64,000 nucleotides of DNA from Cymbidium sinense (Eukaryota; Streptophyta; Magnoliopsida; Asparagales; Orchidaceae): positions 87,870,114 through 87,934,113 of the forward strand of contig CM038228.1 in NCBI GenBank assembly GCA_021442155.1, given 5' to 3'. Shown here in pieces: positions 52,815 through 64,000 of this stretch. Every line of letters starts with the position of its first letter. Positions within the stretch are counted from its first letter, which is position 1. The notes below the pieces were generated by a model. The model was not told where the DNA came from and did not search any database. It saw only the letters and a program-made list of their open reading frames with translations. The translations under genes were made by a program, and so were the position numbers.

Positions 52815-53716
52815 TAGCTTTAAGGGACTTAAAATATGAATGCAGAGCAGCGGAGAGCACTAAATTCCCATTATTGTGTGGCCATTTTCACAATCTGAAA
52901 GCGGTGAGCAGATGGTATTATTCTCTTTCTTCTAAAAATTAATTAAAATGATTTCCGGTTATAAAAGTAAGTATGTATAAACTACTGGTTTTTTATTATT
53001 ATTTGAAGACTAACGATATAACATAAAAGTAAGTATATATAAACATTTTATCATTAATTAATTTTCCTGTTATTTTTTACGTTATATGTTTATGAACTAA
53101 TAATTTTTCTTAACTTATTAGTTATAACATATATAATTCTAAGAGCAAATTATAAAAAACAACATTTGAATTAAGGGGTTTTCGAAGGTTAATGTATGCT
53201 GATTTATGTGCAGCTGCTGTGAAACATAATAAATAAATTCAAATAAAAAAAATTATGATATTTTTGAATCATTTAAATTTTTGATTAAATTTAAATTATG
53301 CTTATAATTTAATTCAGTTCAATTGGTTTAGTAAATATGTTAATTAATTCATTCGAAACAATCCAATATATACTTCAAAAATAATAATTTAGATTGTTTA
53401 CTTGAAAGCAAGCAGTTTAGTTTCTTTTTTTTTTAATTGTTTGATCACTGCCACCTTCAAAGTAATTTGTCTAATTGTGTATATTGCAGTATTGGATGCC
53501 CTACCATTGTTAGGGCCTGGGGAATGTAACAAGAAACGGTACGTAATTAGGCTCTTAACAATTCAAGATTATCCTAATTTTGATTTAAGATTGACTCAGA
53601 ATCATTAATATATTTTAAATCAAACAAAATTTAAGTATAAATTAGGCTAATTTGATTTCGATTCAATCCATATTAATGGTTCGTTAACTTCAATTAAAAC
53701 AAAAAACTAGCTACAT

Positions 53717-53750
53717 TTATATATATATCTATATATATATATATGCCATC

Positions 53751-53782
<32 letters not shown>
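53717..53782. repeat. (TA)n microsatellite in HPt-B
   Basis: Two TA runs split by ATGCCATCAG. Unit A has one longer run. Confidence 0.95.
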
Positions 53783-53785
<3 letters not shown>

Positions 53786-53894
53786 TTAAGCACAGTTCAG
53801 AGTAATACGTAATATATTGACTGTTAATTGCAATTAATTCATGGAATAAGCATATATTTTTTAGTAATGTTAATATAATTTTCTAAAAAGCAAA

Positions 53895-55071
53895 CAATAT
53901 GATACAGTCCCCTTTTTGGATTAAAGCTTAATCACTGTAATTTGGCTCTGGATTGATTTAACGCTGGTTCGGTTTGGGTTAGATTTCCTGGATTTGGTTT
54001 GATCCGGCTTGGATTGATGGTTTAATTGAGTTGGCTCACCGAGTGAACTGAACCCTACCGAAGTTGAGTGAGTTTAGAGTCGTTATGGTGCTCTCGATCC
54101 GTTGGATTTAGCGCTTTTACATCACCCCTGGATCTAGTCACTTGGATTGAGTGCTTCTTGGTTTTGATCCTTGAACCGTCGGTTTGTCTATGTTTTCTTC
54201 TGCCCTTGGATGGGTTTCTTGATCAAGCGGCTCTTGATTCTTACCGGAGTGAGTGGATTACAGGTGTTGATTTATGCACCGCGTGATTTTGAGATTAGAT
54301 CGAACCACTTACTTGCTTGTGCTTTGTTTCTTGATCGTTGGATGAATCCTTTGAATTAACTAACTTTATTCCTTGTGATGTTTTGGTCGTTTAGTTCGGC
54401 GTTCGAGCCGTCAAGAGAGGGTAAGAGGGAAAGCGAGGAAGTTATTTGGCGATTTCCAGGAGACGGACCTTCAGTGAGGATCAATGGAAATGCTTGAGAA
54501 GAAGAAGAGAGGCTGGAAGCGAGGAGGAGATTTCTTGAGATAATTTTCATTTTCCTTCTTTCTCCTCGATCTCTATTTATACTCTCCTTTTGTCTTGGAT
54601 TGAGCTTTCTTTAACTTGTAACAAATTTACATTACGTTTTCCGCCTCTGTCGTAATGTCAGTTGCACTTGATTCTTGTTATTAGTCTATTATTGTCTTAT
54701 GCTTACGGTTATTTACATTTATGGATTGTTGGTTTATTTTGAGCTCTGGCTTTTGAGGTATGATGCAGAGAGTTATCTTGTTATCGAGCATTTGTTCTTT
54801 TTGATTATTGTAGTGCTTCAGTAACTCTCTGGCGCCGGACCGTTGCAATATCTGTTGACCCTCTTGTGATGTTTATTTGGAGAATTTGTGTTGTATTGTA
54901 TAATCCTTCCTTTCTGATCTCTGCTGATGTCAGGATTGCTTCTAATGCTACTTTCATCTTCTGTATCTATTGTTTATTGTACTACTTGGCTGTTTGTAAA
55001 GTAGTTCTCTGTAATCTTATTGCTGTATGTGATAATTTGGTAATTATCTGATTTGGTATCATATCACAATA
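53895..55071 (-). mobile_element. Solo LTR with 5-bp target duplication in HPt-B intron
   Basis: The LTR spans 53900-55066 (1,167 bp), begins TGATACAGTCC and ends GGTATCATATCA, and is flanked on both sides by CAATA (53895-53899 and 55067-55071). It is the same family and the same insertion site as the gypsy element in HPt-A. HPt-0 shows the uninterrupted intron (AATAATATTATAAAAC at 6719). A minus-strand TATAAATAGAG near 54570 marks the LTR promoter. The internal region was lost, as expected from recombination between the two LTRs. Confidence 0.88.
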
Positions 55072-55578
55072 ATATTATAAAACTAAGCTTAGTATCTTAT
55101 CAGTTTTAAATCTTTATATGAACAAACCATTAGAATATTTAATTCATACTCTCCATCATTTTGTTTTTCATTTTTTTATTTTTGTTTATGTTTATTCTAT
55201 AGATGTATTGAAGCTCTTCACGCCGTCAAGTCTGAATTCTATCGCATGAAGGCTAATCTTAAATACATTGTTACGGTATTTTAAATATTAATTAACTATC
55301 TGTTGAATATTTAATCGAGCTTTAGTTTAATCACACTTTTGTGCAGATACATGACAATTAATTCCTACGAAGAGGCAAAGAGTAGCAGCGGTTCTCCCGG
55401 GCCTTCTGATCAATAGTAAAAACAGATATTATATAATTTTATATGAACCCTAAAAACAGGTTAAGGCTATTAAGTGTTTCATTTCATAGGAGTTACAACA
55501 GTAACTCAACTCATAGTACTTTGATCTTCTATTCTGCCATCAAATGTATTAAAGGAAGAATGCTGTGTTAAGAAAATC

Positions 55579-55595
55579 TATATAATTATAGAGAT
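55579..55595. repeat. Target site duplication, left copy, of the L1 LINE
   Basis: TATATAATTATAGAGAT, identical to 62907-62923, and found once at the empty site 7528-7544. Confidence 0.9.
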
Positions 55596-55610
55596 TTTTT
55601 TATTTTTAGG

Positions 55611-57339
55611 AAACCCCATATAGGGGAATTTTATTGCTCATAAAAAAAAGGTTACAAGATCCTTAAAAAGGGTTAAACTCTGAGTCTACCGCTCAGAGAG
55701 CTACAATCAGCCTAAAGAGTAAAACCCCTATCTAAGTACAACTCACACAACAAAAGTAAAGACAATATCCCAAATAAAGATTAATACCGATAGGCACCAA
55801 ACGTATGTCCGCCAATGGCAGTATGAGGAGGGCTGGTGGGATTTTCCATCCAGAAGAAAATGCCTGTTTGAAACCTGCATAAAAGGAAAAGAACTATGAG
55901 AACAAAACTAGAAGGCCAGTTAGTACCCATAACATAGATATAGTAGGTAACAGAACTGAAATATGATAGGAGATTTTAGCAGGCGAAACAATCCGCACTA
56001 GTTTGGGGCAACCACATACATAAACATCCTGTGAAAACATTCTATCTGAAAGAAAAAAACATACAGCTCACCAAAATGGTATGACCATTTATCAGAGCAA
56101 TACCAGTGTCCACTAAATGAAGCAAAAACCACCTTTCTTTATCAGCATTTGTGCTCATATATTGCCAACCGCTATTCAATAAGTAATCCATACTAAAGGA
56201 GATATGACAAATGTGAATCTCCAACAGCCCATTTCTCCATATAGCCCAACATATTTAGATAAATCCATATAGCAAGCGACCTCAAAATCCCAACCGAAGG
56301 AAACCATCTGACAACGAGACATATATTACCAACATCTATCAATATAAAACCACACCAAACCACCAAAGGTCCATAAATCAAACAAGAAGGAGCAAAAAGA
56401 AAGCATAAAATAACAAACCTCCCAAACTCAAAATAACAAATCGTAAAACTAAACAAAGGAAACAACCTAGTCCCTGAAACGCAAGATATTCAGAATAGTA
56501 AAACAACAGCATTCAGATTAAACCATAAAATGAGGGAATATTTCTTGCTAGAAAAGAAAAACAAAATGCCAAGATATTCAAGTAACTTAGATGAAAATCA
56601 TTGCCGCAGTTAGTCATATCAACCAATTCAGCCTTATGAGTCATTCCCAACAACTGCATAGGACTATAGATTATAAGCACAATATACATAAAAGGATAAA
56701 GAATTTCCTCATAACCCATCGCAAATTCTTCCGCTTCGATATATGGCTCCCAAAACCAATAAAAGGAGCGGTGGTGAAACCCATAAGACTATCGAACACA
56801 TTAGTCCAGAGGCGACCAATAGAAACAGAAAGGGAAAGGCTGACAGAATAATCCGAAACTAGGAAAAACACATCAAAAGATAGTACAAACCACATTATGC
56901 TAAGCGAAAACGATTGAGATCAGAGCCGAACACAAAATAATAAACACCCCATAATCACTGGGATAGCGGACCAAGGAAGCATTCCCATTCGAGGAAAGAA
57001 TATTTAAAGCTTAAATACCACCAAATTCCCCATAAGAATATCGTAAGGAAATCGGATCTTTAAATGAAAAACTAAAGCCATGGAGTTTGTTTCATGAGCA
57101 TGTAGATAGTAAAAAAACTGGTGGTAGATATTAAGTAAAACGACCACCGGATATGTAGCGAGCTATAGGCTTTTCATCTAAAGAAGGTACCTACATCGTG
57201 ACAAATCGAAAAGATCATCGAGATGCAACCATAAGACCAAAGAAACAAAAATAAATGTATTAAACTCATGCCGGCTAAATTCTAATATAAGGAGCCGTCT
57301 TGTCAAGGTTAACCAAACCTTGCAAATGTTTAGGAAAGT
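55611..57339 (-). other. L1 LINE 3' untranslated region
   Basis: Short open frames on both strands, none with a recognised domain. Segments such as CTCGAATGGGAATGCTTCC (minus strand, near 56980) match the truncated L1 3' ends in both duplication units, confirming one LINE family. Confidence 0.6.
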
Positions 57340-60300
57340 AAGGTGATCAAAATTGTTATTTCATTCAATCTAGCATAAGTTAGCAAGGTAATTCACATGC
57401 ATTACCTTCCCACCATACATGAGTGATTTTATAGCAATTGTGAAGAAGTCTAGTTTGCTTGAGTAAATAGTATAAGTCTGAATTTCTAGATTTAGTGGAG
57501 GTCAAAGATCAATTAACAGAAGAGCATCCACCTCAATCTAGATATTGAGCCAAATTTTTTGTTGGCAAATCTCAAGAGCATTATACATTGTCATTAGTTC
57601 ACAAATAGAAGTATTAAGAGGGCAAGCAAATGCATAGAGGGCATTTCTGGAGTTTAAAGATGCCACCATAGCCAGAGGCATTATGAGATACAGAGGCATC
57701 AGTATTGATTTTAATAATATTATTATGAGGTTTGGCCTAATAAATGATCTTGTCATGTTTACAACTTGCTTGGGCCGGCAATTGAAAACCCAATTTAATA
57801 GCCACAAAATTACACCCTTTGAAATGCTTATATTTAATAAGATTAGCATTAACGATCCAATTTTGTATTTAGTTCTAGCAATTATCTTCATATGATTCAT
57901 AACAATACCACTGTGTTTAGCATCATTTCTGGCCATCCATATAAACCAAATAATAATAATAGCAGTAATGACTTTAATGTGACCTTTACTATTATTTTCA
58001 AAATAAATTTCAAGGAGCTGATATATTAGTAGAGAACCATTGAAATTGGCATTGTTAAAGAGATCATCATACCAAAACCAAAGCTTAGATGCAATGGCCC
58101 CATTAACAAAAAGATGATTTACATTTTCAATATGAAAGCAACAATGACATTTTGAAGGTAATTGAAAACCTTTGCCACACATCAAGGAGTCAAGAATAAA
58201 ATTTTTCAATATCAAAATTAGAATAGAGTAAGAAATAGGAATATTATTATGCCAAAGTTTAGCATACACTTTAGAAAAATCATGGGCTTCTTTAATGTGA
58301 AGCCAAACATTTTTCAAGTTGAAATCTCCATTATAAGAGAGCTTAAAGAGAATCTGATCCTGATTGTTAGGAGTAATAGATATATTCTTAAGTTTGTCTA
58401 AAATAGATGGAGGGATATACTCAATGAGCTTAGAATTGTTCCACATATTATTTTGCCAGAATGATTTAACTTTAATGTTATCGGTAGAATGGGAAGAAAG
58501 TAATTCATCAATGGGTCCACTTCCAATCCAATTATCTTGCGGAAGAAAGAGTTTCCGAATTAATGCCCCAAAAATTAAGGATTGCCTTCCATTTGATTCT
58601 ACAAAGTCTTCTCCAAACCGAGAGTCTCTCGATTTGTAGAAGCAATTAAGAGGTGCTTTTCTTGGCAATATTTGTGTCATGAAGTTAGCCCAAAGGCTAT
58701 TTTTACTTCTAAAATTCCACCAAAGCTTGTAGAAAAAGGGAGTGATTGTATCCCTAATAGTCTTGCAACCAAGACCACCTTCCTCGAAGGTGCCACAGCT
58801 TTTTTGCCAAGAGGTCCAGTGCATTTTTTTTTTTGAAGAGGTGTTAGAACTCCAAAAGAATTTGTTAATAAGCCTCTCAATCCTGTTAATGATAAAATTA
58901 GTTGGCATAATGGTTTGAATGAGATCTGAGGTATAGAATTGGTACTCTTAATGTAGTAAACTACCACCAAAGAGAGTAAATGATATTCCCAAGAAGAAAT
59001 ACAATTAGAGATTTTTTGGATTAATTCATGAAAGATGTGATCTTTTATGACCTTTGAAAAGTGGGGCTCCAAGGTATTTAATTGGAAGATGGTGTTGCTT
59101 AAAATTAGTGGTCCTCAGAATATGGTTAATCCTATTAATAGTGATTTTAGAAGAAGGTATGAAGCAGCATTTACTTTCGTTAAGAAAAAGGCCACTTTCC
59201 TTGCCAAATTTATTAAGGAATTTCGTAATAGTTTTTATGTGTGAAATAGATGCATTACAAAAGATGATAAAGTCATCAGCAAAACTAAGATGAGAAATAG
59301 GAATACCACCATGGGTTTTATAAAACATGTTAGGCTTATTATAGAAAAGATCATTCAAACTCCTAGATAAATATTCAGAATAATAAAAAAGAGGGTGATA
59401 GGGTCTCCTTGTCTCAAGCCATGGTTTGAAGTGAAGAAGCGTAGACTCACCATTAATGATAATAGAGAACCAAGCGTTAGTGACACAATTTTTAATGAGG
59501 TGAATAAAAGTATTTGAAAAGCCAAGTAGGTGAAGAATTTTAAATAGAAAATCCCAAGATAGGTTGTCAAAAGCTTTAGTAAAATCAAGTTTGAAGACAA
59601 TGTTTCCACCTCGATAGGAACATCAATATCATGAATCATTTCTTGGGCTAGAGTATATTATCGATATAGCTCTACCTTTCATAAAGCGGTTTGATTTGGG
59701 GAAATAATATTTGGCGGCGGGCTAATTCTATTTGTGATTAGTTTAGCAATTAGTTTATTAAAGAAGATGCAAAACTGTCGGTCTAAAGTCACTCAAGTTT
59801 GAGGTTAGTACTTTTAGGGATAAGAATGATGGAAGTACTAGAAAAGCCTCTAGGAAGAGGGTTGCCATCAAAAAATCAATAACGACATCAAATTAGACTT
59901 AATAATGGGCGAATGTTGAAAGAATTGAGTTGTAAATCCATCGGGGCCGACAACGAATCCGAGTTCATGCTTTGTTGAGTATCACCAACCTCCATTTTTT
60001 GTTCAATGTAAGTAATCTATTTTGATCTGTAGAAATCATAGAGGGAATCAAGTGAGGGTTGGAGATAGCATTAAGGGAAGGGTTGTTGTTTAATAAATTT
60101 TTAAAATGATTGCCAACATATTCTTTAATATCGTTACTATCAATGATCCAGCTGCCATTATTATTTTTTATTTTATTAATAGAATTTAGGACTTTTCTTT
60201 TTTTGAAGAGAGCGTGGAAGTATTTTTGTATTCAGCCATGCAAGTTTTCTAGCGACTTTTGGCCAATAAGTTTCCTCCATATTGATACTTAATCAAGTTA

Positions 60301-61267
60301 TCCCTAGCTTCATTAAGTTCTTCATGTTTGTTAGAATGGTGATAGCTTCTTAGAGAGCAAACTAGTTATTCCATATTTTTGAGATTAGCGAAAAGATTTT
60401 TAAAATGATGTTTATTCCATCAATTAAGAGTTTGTTTGAGTCTTCTAAGTTTAAGCCAAAAATGAATCATACCCTTAATGGAATTGTCAGGATGAATGGG
60501 GGCCATGCAATTTATAGAAACAACATTCATGAAGTCATTATGTTGAATCCACATATTTTGGAATCTAAATAGAGTAGGAGAAGATCTTCTTATGGGAGGG
60601 TTTTTAACAGAAATTAAGAGAGGAGCGTGATCAGATAAAGTTCTGCTCAAGTGCTCAACGGAGGTATTAGGCCATTGATCAATCCAGAGGGAGTTAAAAA
60701 GGGTACGATCTAGGCGTTGCCAAAGTCTAGAGTTATTCCACGTGAAATTAGAGCCTGAAAAGCCAATATCTATCAAATTACAATCAAGGATCATATTAGA
60801 AAAATCTTCCATGGAATGAATGTTAGGGGAGGAACCTCCCCTTCTTTTTGAAGATGCAAGAATAGTGTTGAAATCACCCCCAATTAATCATGGTTTGTTA
60901 ACAAGGGAGGCAAATGATCTTAAATTATTCCACAGGATGTTCCTACCCGCTCTATTGCATGATGCATAAATAAAAGAGCCCAACATTGAAAATTCACCCA
61001 ATGAGATATGGACATGAATCAATTGATGATGGTTTTTAAGGATAGTGATATTGACTAATGAATTCCAAAAATACCAAATTTTATTACTAATATTATGGAA
61101 GGAATTATGAAATCCAAGTGCTAGCAACATTTGCAATCTTAGAAGAGTGAATAAGTGGTTCAATAATAACAAGGAGGGATATGTTATGATGTGCGACAAG
61201 GCTTCTAACCGGTTGCGACATTTAGAGTCCCAATACCATGAATATTCCAAATAATAAAATTAATCAT
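57340..61267 (-). pseudogene. L1 ORF2: endonuclease, reverse transcriptase, zinc-binding and RNase H domains
   Basis: Starts at ATG 61267 (MINFIIWNIHGIGTLN), the usual start of an AP-type endonuclease. Endonuclease motifs follow: IWYFW near 61070, GDFNTILASS before 60812, NFTWNN and DRTLFNSLW, and TLSDHAPLL near 60620. Reverse transcriptase: GLRQGDP near 59400 and FADDFIIF near 59275, the catalytic pair. Then a 456-codon open frame 58908-57538: the post-RT region, a zf-RVT-like domain (WHNNIPISYS, CHCCFHIENVNHLF) and the RNase H start. RNase H continues in a shifted frame (IKINTDASVSHNASGYGG near 57700, HVWWEGNACEL near 57390). It would nick the target and prime reverse transcription there. 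Numerous frameshifts and stops make it non-functional as written. Confidence 0.85.
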
Positions 61268-61399
61268 AACAATGAGGAATAAAATAAAGGATGAATGAAA
61301 TTATAAAGATCGAAGTACATCATAAAGTATAGCAAAAAATTATTTATGAGGATTTGAGTTATATCTAGTGGTTAGTGGAGGCGAGTGGAGCTTCTAGCA

Positions 61400-62700
61400 T
61401 TTAGGAATTTCTTTTTATTTAATACAGTTTGAAAGGGTCTTTCAGTATCCAAAGTGTCTCCATCTGAAAGTGAGTAATTTGAGATATTCATAGTGGTTTC
61501 AGTATCAATCAAAGGAATCGTGATAGTAATTTCCCTTCTTCCATAAATCGATGAGTATTAGGGTAGCATGTGTATCATTCGGGGATAGTCGGAAAAATTT
61601 GTTTCATTCTCATTTTCGATTATTTGATAGATTTTTTGCCAACATCAAGGGATCATCATTTGACTTGTTTTGCTGGGATCAAAGAGCTTTTAGAGATTAT
61701 TTTCAGTCCAATCACATCCTCATTAGAGTTCTTATGACTTGGTTCACTAGAAATAAGGGATAGGTTAGATTGAGTCAACATATTATCATTAGGAATAATG
61801 GTAGGTAAGTTTTCAACAGCCCCTCCACAAATCACATCATCATGATTTTCAATCATCTCATGATGTATCCTATTGTGCAAATCAGAAGATAATGAAATAT
61901 TGGGATTATGCGGATGTGCGTCCTTTTGATTGACTTTAGGCACATAAGTCATTTTGATGGGATGTTCCTTTGGGAGGGAGGTATTAGTGGCCGGCAACTT
62001 ATTCTTTTGAGATGTGGGTGTAAAATAAAACATTCAGTTTTCATGACCATGGATTTTGCAATGGGTACAAAAAAAGAGGAAAGTTTTCAAATTCTACCTT
62101 TTGACTATAGCCCAACTTTTCAGAACCAATCCATACATCTTTTGGATATTTTTTAGTAATATCAATTTTGACTAATATCCAAAGCGCGGGATCTCACCGC
62201 CGTGATCTATTTGAAGTGGCCAAAAATATAACAAATAGCACTTGATGAGTAACAAAATGGATCGCATGTTAGGCAATGCAAGCCAAATTGGAACTATTGA
62301 TTCTTCTTTGACATCAAAACTAGGTGACCATTTAAGAAGTCTCATTTGACAATTGTAAACAAGATATGAGCGGCGTGCAAAACGTGAATAATCTAGATCA
62401 TTAGACATTGAATTAGAACATGCCTCGATTAGTCCAACATTGAAAGCACTAATTTAAGGATATGGAAGAAAGATCGAATCTTATCAAGAGTCGGTCTCAA
62501 ATGAATTTACCAACGAGAAAATTCAAAGGCTTAGCTAATTTTACCACATCAAGTCCGAACACATCCCGCATTCCACGCGCGGTAGAAATTAAGTTTACCG
62601 AAGCAATAGGAGAAGAAGTTTTACGGATAGCATCCTTGAAGGATTTTGAGCGAAGCGGATGAAGGATCGAGAATGGAGATCGAAGCCCTTACCGGCTCCT
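61400..62700 (-). pseudogene. L1 ORF1: DUF4283-type nucleic-acid-binding protein with zinc knuckle
   Basis: Near 62650 the minus strand reads SKSFKDAIRK, then LVGKF, then RLLKWSPSFDVKEESIVPIW and LALPNM at 62340-62270, the DUF4283 domain found in plant L1 ORF1 proteins. It continues LQIDHGGEIPRFGY and VKIDITKKYPKDVWIG near 62110-62210. After a one-base shift in a T-run comes FCTHCKIHGHENTEC, a CX2CX4HX4C zinc knuckle at about 62040-62080. A polar, low-complexity tail (62033-61656) follows. The protein would bind LINE RNA in the ribonucleoprotein particle. At least three shifts or stops are needed to read through. Confidence 0.75.
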
Positions 62701-62906
62701 TCAAAGTCGAAGCGCTTGGATGTGCGGAAAAAGGCATTTCCGCCATCAGTAGGAGAAGCGTAACTTACATTAGCGACCAAACGGGGGCTATTAGATGAGA
62801 TCATCGAGGCGATCAAAATCACGCAGCGCAAGGAGGCGAGAGGAAACCTCGCCCGACGTTAGGTTTTCTCGCGTGCTCTCTCGCAACTTAAGTATAGCTT
62901 GACTTG

Positions 62907-62923
62907 TATATAATTATAGAGAT
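62907..62923. repeat. Target site duplication, right copy, of the L1 LINE
   Basis: TATATAATTATAGAGAT, directly after the CG-rich 5' end of the LINE. Confidence 0.9.
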
Positions 62924-63115
62924 ATCAGCATTATTTTTTTATAAAAGCTTCTTGTAGATGGATGTATGCTGCAACAAAATATTGTGCTTGCATGATTTTA
63001 TGTATTTCAACAAAATTAATGGGTACCAATTAGTCCAGTTGATAAGAGACTTAGAAGTTATCAATATGTTGGGTTTAAATCTCCCTTACATCATAATAAA
63101 GTATTACTTATAGAT
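62924..63115. repeat. Continuation of the HPt 3' flank, paralogous to 7545-~7715
   Basis: CAACAAAATATTGTG, ATTTCAACAAAATTAATG and GGTACCAATTAGT match the HPt-0 flank at about 7570-7635. This shows that the DNA on the two sides of the LINE was once contiguous. Confidence 0.8.
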
Positions 63116-64000
63116 TTAAGTGGGCAAAAAAAAAGATATACTGCAATAAATTATAAATTTTATAATTTAGATTACTACAAATCAACATTAGAGAGAGATT
63201 TGTATCATCCTAGCTATGAATGATCCCAAATATACAATTAGATCAGTAAAGTTAAGCGAGCAACAACCAAAATTTTAACGCAAAAATGACCTAAGCTATG
63301 CATTGATGATTATTGTTAGTGTCTTCGATGTTGGTGAAATATTGAGTTTGGTTATGAAGATTATTCAAGAGGTAAAAGAAGTATCACTAATGTAGCACAC
63401 TTTGTGGATCAATAAAATTAAGATCATGCAATTTTAAATTCTAATAAAAAATATATTTAAATTTAATAAACTCTAATAGAAGGTAGTGTTTTTCTTTGAC
63501 TACCATTACCAATACTAATTGGAGGAGTAGTTGCATATGACAAGTTAGATACATAAAAGAAAAATACACTAGCAAATGAAGGAGGAGAATATTGAGGTCA
63601 CACATAAGGAGATTCAATTGGGACTTCACTCGACTTGGACTTCTCTCAGAGAAGTGTGAGGTTAACAAAAAGAATATATTGTTTCAAGTAGGCCAAACTC
63701 TTCTTCTACATCTTTGAATAACTCAAAAACCTATGTAATAATAGATAAGGCAATAAGAAAATTCTCACACAATGATCAAGTTTGATCGATCAAAATAAAC
63801 TTAATTATGATTACATTGTCATGCAAAATAGTGAACAATTCTATTGTAAATTTAATTTTTTGTCATCGAACATACCGAGCTTTAGCAGGAATGGTAGGAC
63901 TTTATCACACTTGTATGCTCCAAAAATTAAATATACATTAGAGAGCTTATTATGTTATGTTGATGTTCTAAAATAAAATAAATTAAAGATATAAGATATA
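63116..64000. other. AT-rich end of window, nothing recognised
   Basis: Several open frames of 60-75 codons on both strands (63441-63668 and 63782-63976, for example) show no motif, splice pattern or repeat kinship with the rest of the window. Confidence 0.4.

Larger units (their letters stand above)
32404..55066. repeat. Unit B of the ~23.9-kb direct tandem duplication
   Basis: Begins at ATGCTTGTATTGGAGC, matching 8477, and holds every unit A feature in the same order. Unlike unit A it retains an intact DAO gene, the full module M3, all six HPt exon positions and only a solo LTR where unit A has the gypsy element. Past 55066 the sequence (HPt exons 5-6 and flank) has no equivalent in unit A but does have one in HPt-0 at 6735-7710. 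Confidence 0.95.
52275..55416 (+). pseudogene. HPt-B: histidine phosphotransfer (AHP-like) gene, all six exon positions present but frame broken
   Basis: Exons: 52275-52406, 52610-52740, 52846-52914, 53490-53538, 55203-55275 and 55347-~55416, matching the six-exon plan of plant AHP genes. Exons 1-3 are open and place His103 in GHFHNLK, the phosphoacceptor position for relay from hybrid histidine kinases to response regulators; the usual Gly after Lys is Ala. Exon 4 is 49 nt against 72 nt in HPt-0. The missing 23 nt cause a stop (TAA 53527-53529) soon after CIGCPTIVRA. Exon 6 also reads out of frame (ATA CAT GAC AAT TAA), although another frame ends naturally at 55414-55416. A solo LTR lies in the last-but-one intron. 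A truncated ~125-residue product with the His but lacking the last helices is possible. Exon 4 lies in DNA that looks free of consensus errors, so the lesion is probably real. Confidence 0.75.
55596..62906 (-). mobile_element. Full-length L1-clade LINE, coding-damaged
   Basis: 7,311 bp between two 17-bp target duplications. On the minus strand the order is a CG-rich 5' UTR (62906-~62700), ORF1, ORF2, a ~1.7-kb 3' UTR and an A-rich tail (CCTAAAAATAAAAAA at 55596-55610). An AATAAAATTCCCCTATATGG stretch precedes the tail, as in the truncated copies at 14520 and 38478. Both ORFs carry many frameshifts, so the copy looks inactive. Some shifts may be consensus errors, since intact target duplications suggest a fairly young insertion. 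It landed about 160 bp after the HPt-B stop, in antisense orientation, in the likely 3' UTR or flank of that gene. Confidence 0.92.

Noticed and set aside
57683..57895. Plus-strand 70-codon frame
   Set aside because: Antisense shadow of the L1 ORF2 RNase H region.

Overview
The window is nuclear DNA of a flowering plant. It is very AT-rich and gene-poor, with spliced genes, (TA)n tracts, plant-type L1 and RTE LINEs, Ty3/gypsy-type LTR elements and a MITE. The species cannot be named from the sequence. Only one gene looks intact: a two-exon 2-oxoglutarate/Fe(II) dioxygenase of the DAO (auxin-oxidising) type at 44817-45833, plus strand.

Layout. 1-3.2 kb holds weak exon-like pieces and a ~0.6-kb tandem repeat. 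3.2-6.0 kb is a decayed RTE-type LINE on the minus strand. 6.29-7.37 kb carries the last three exons of a histidine-containing phosphotransfer (HPt/AHP-like, cytokinin relay) gene, here called HPt-0. Next comes a ~23.9-kb direct tandem duplication: unit A 8477-~32370 and unit B 32404-55066. In order, each unit holds AT-rich modules M1 and M2, a degenerate ~300-bp repeat array, an L1 3' end, an RTE fragment, an RTE 3' end with a nested MITE, a DAO gene (broken in A, intact in B), an old gag-only LTR element, a fragment of a calmodulin-binding IQM-like gene, module M3 and an HPt gene. HPt-A is cut by a Ty3/gypsy element at the duplication junction. HPt-B contains a solo LTR of the same family and also a frameshifting 23-bp deletion. 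Just downstream of HPt-B a full-length but coding-damaged L1 LINE (55596-62906, minus strand) is inserted with a 17-bp target duplication. The flank that follows (62907-~63115) matches the flank of HPt-0.

History inferred from the junctions: an older duplication of the HPt 3' part (HPt-0 versus A/B); a 23-bp deletion in the A/B ancestor; insertion of the LTR element (TSD CAATA) into the HPt intron; tandem duplication with its breakpoint inside that element's right LTR; LTR-LTR recombination to a solo LTR in unit B; and L1 insertion in the 3' flank of HPt-B.

Most notable pattern: A and B are almost identical in AT-rich and presumably unmethylated sequence, such as HPt exon 1, but differ by dense multi-base indels in transposon-derived stretches and in the DAO gene, mainly around CG, CAG/CTG and CCG. 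This looks more like methylation-linked consensus error in a long-read assembly than ordinary divergence, so the pseudogene calls in those stretches are provisional. I found no convincing undescribed biological system.
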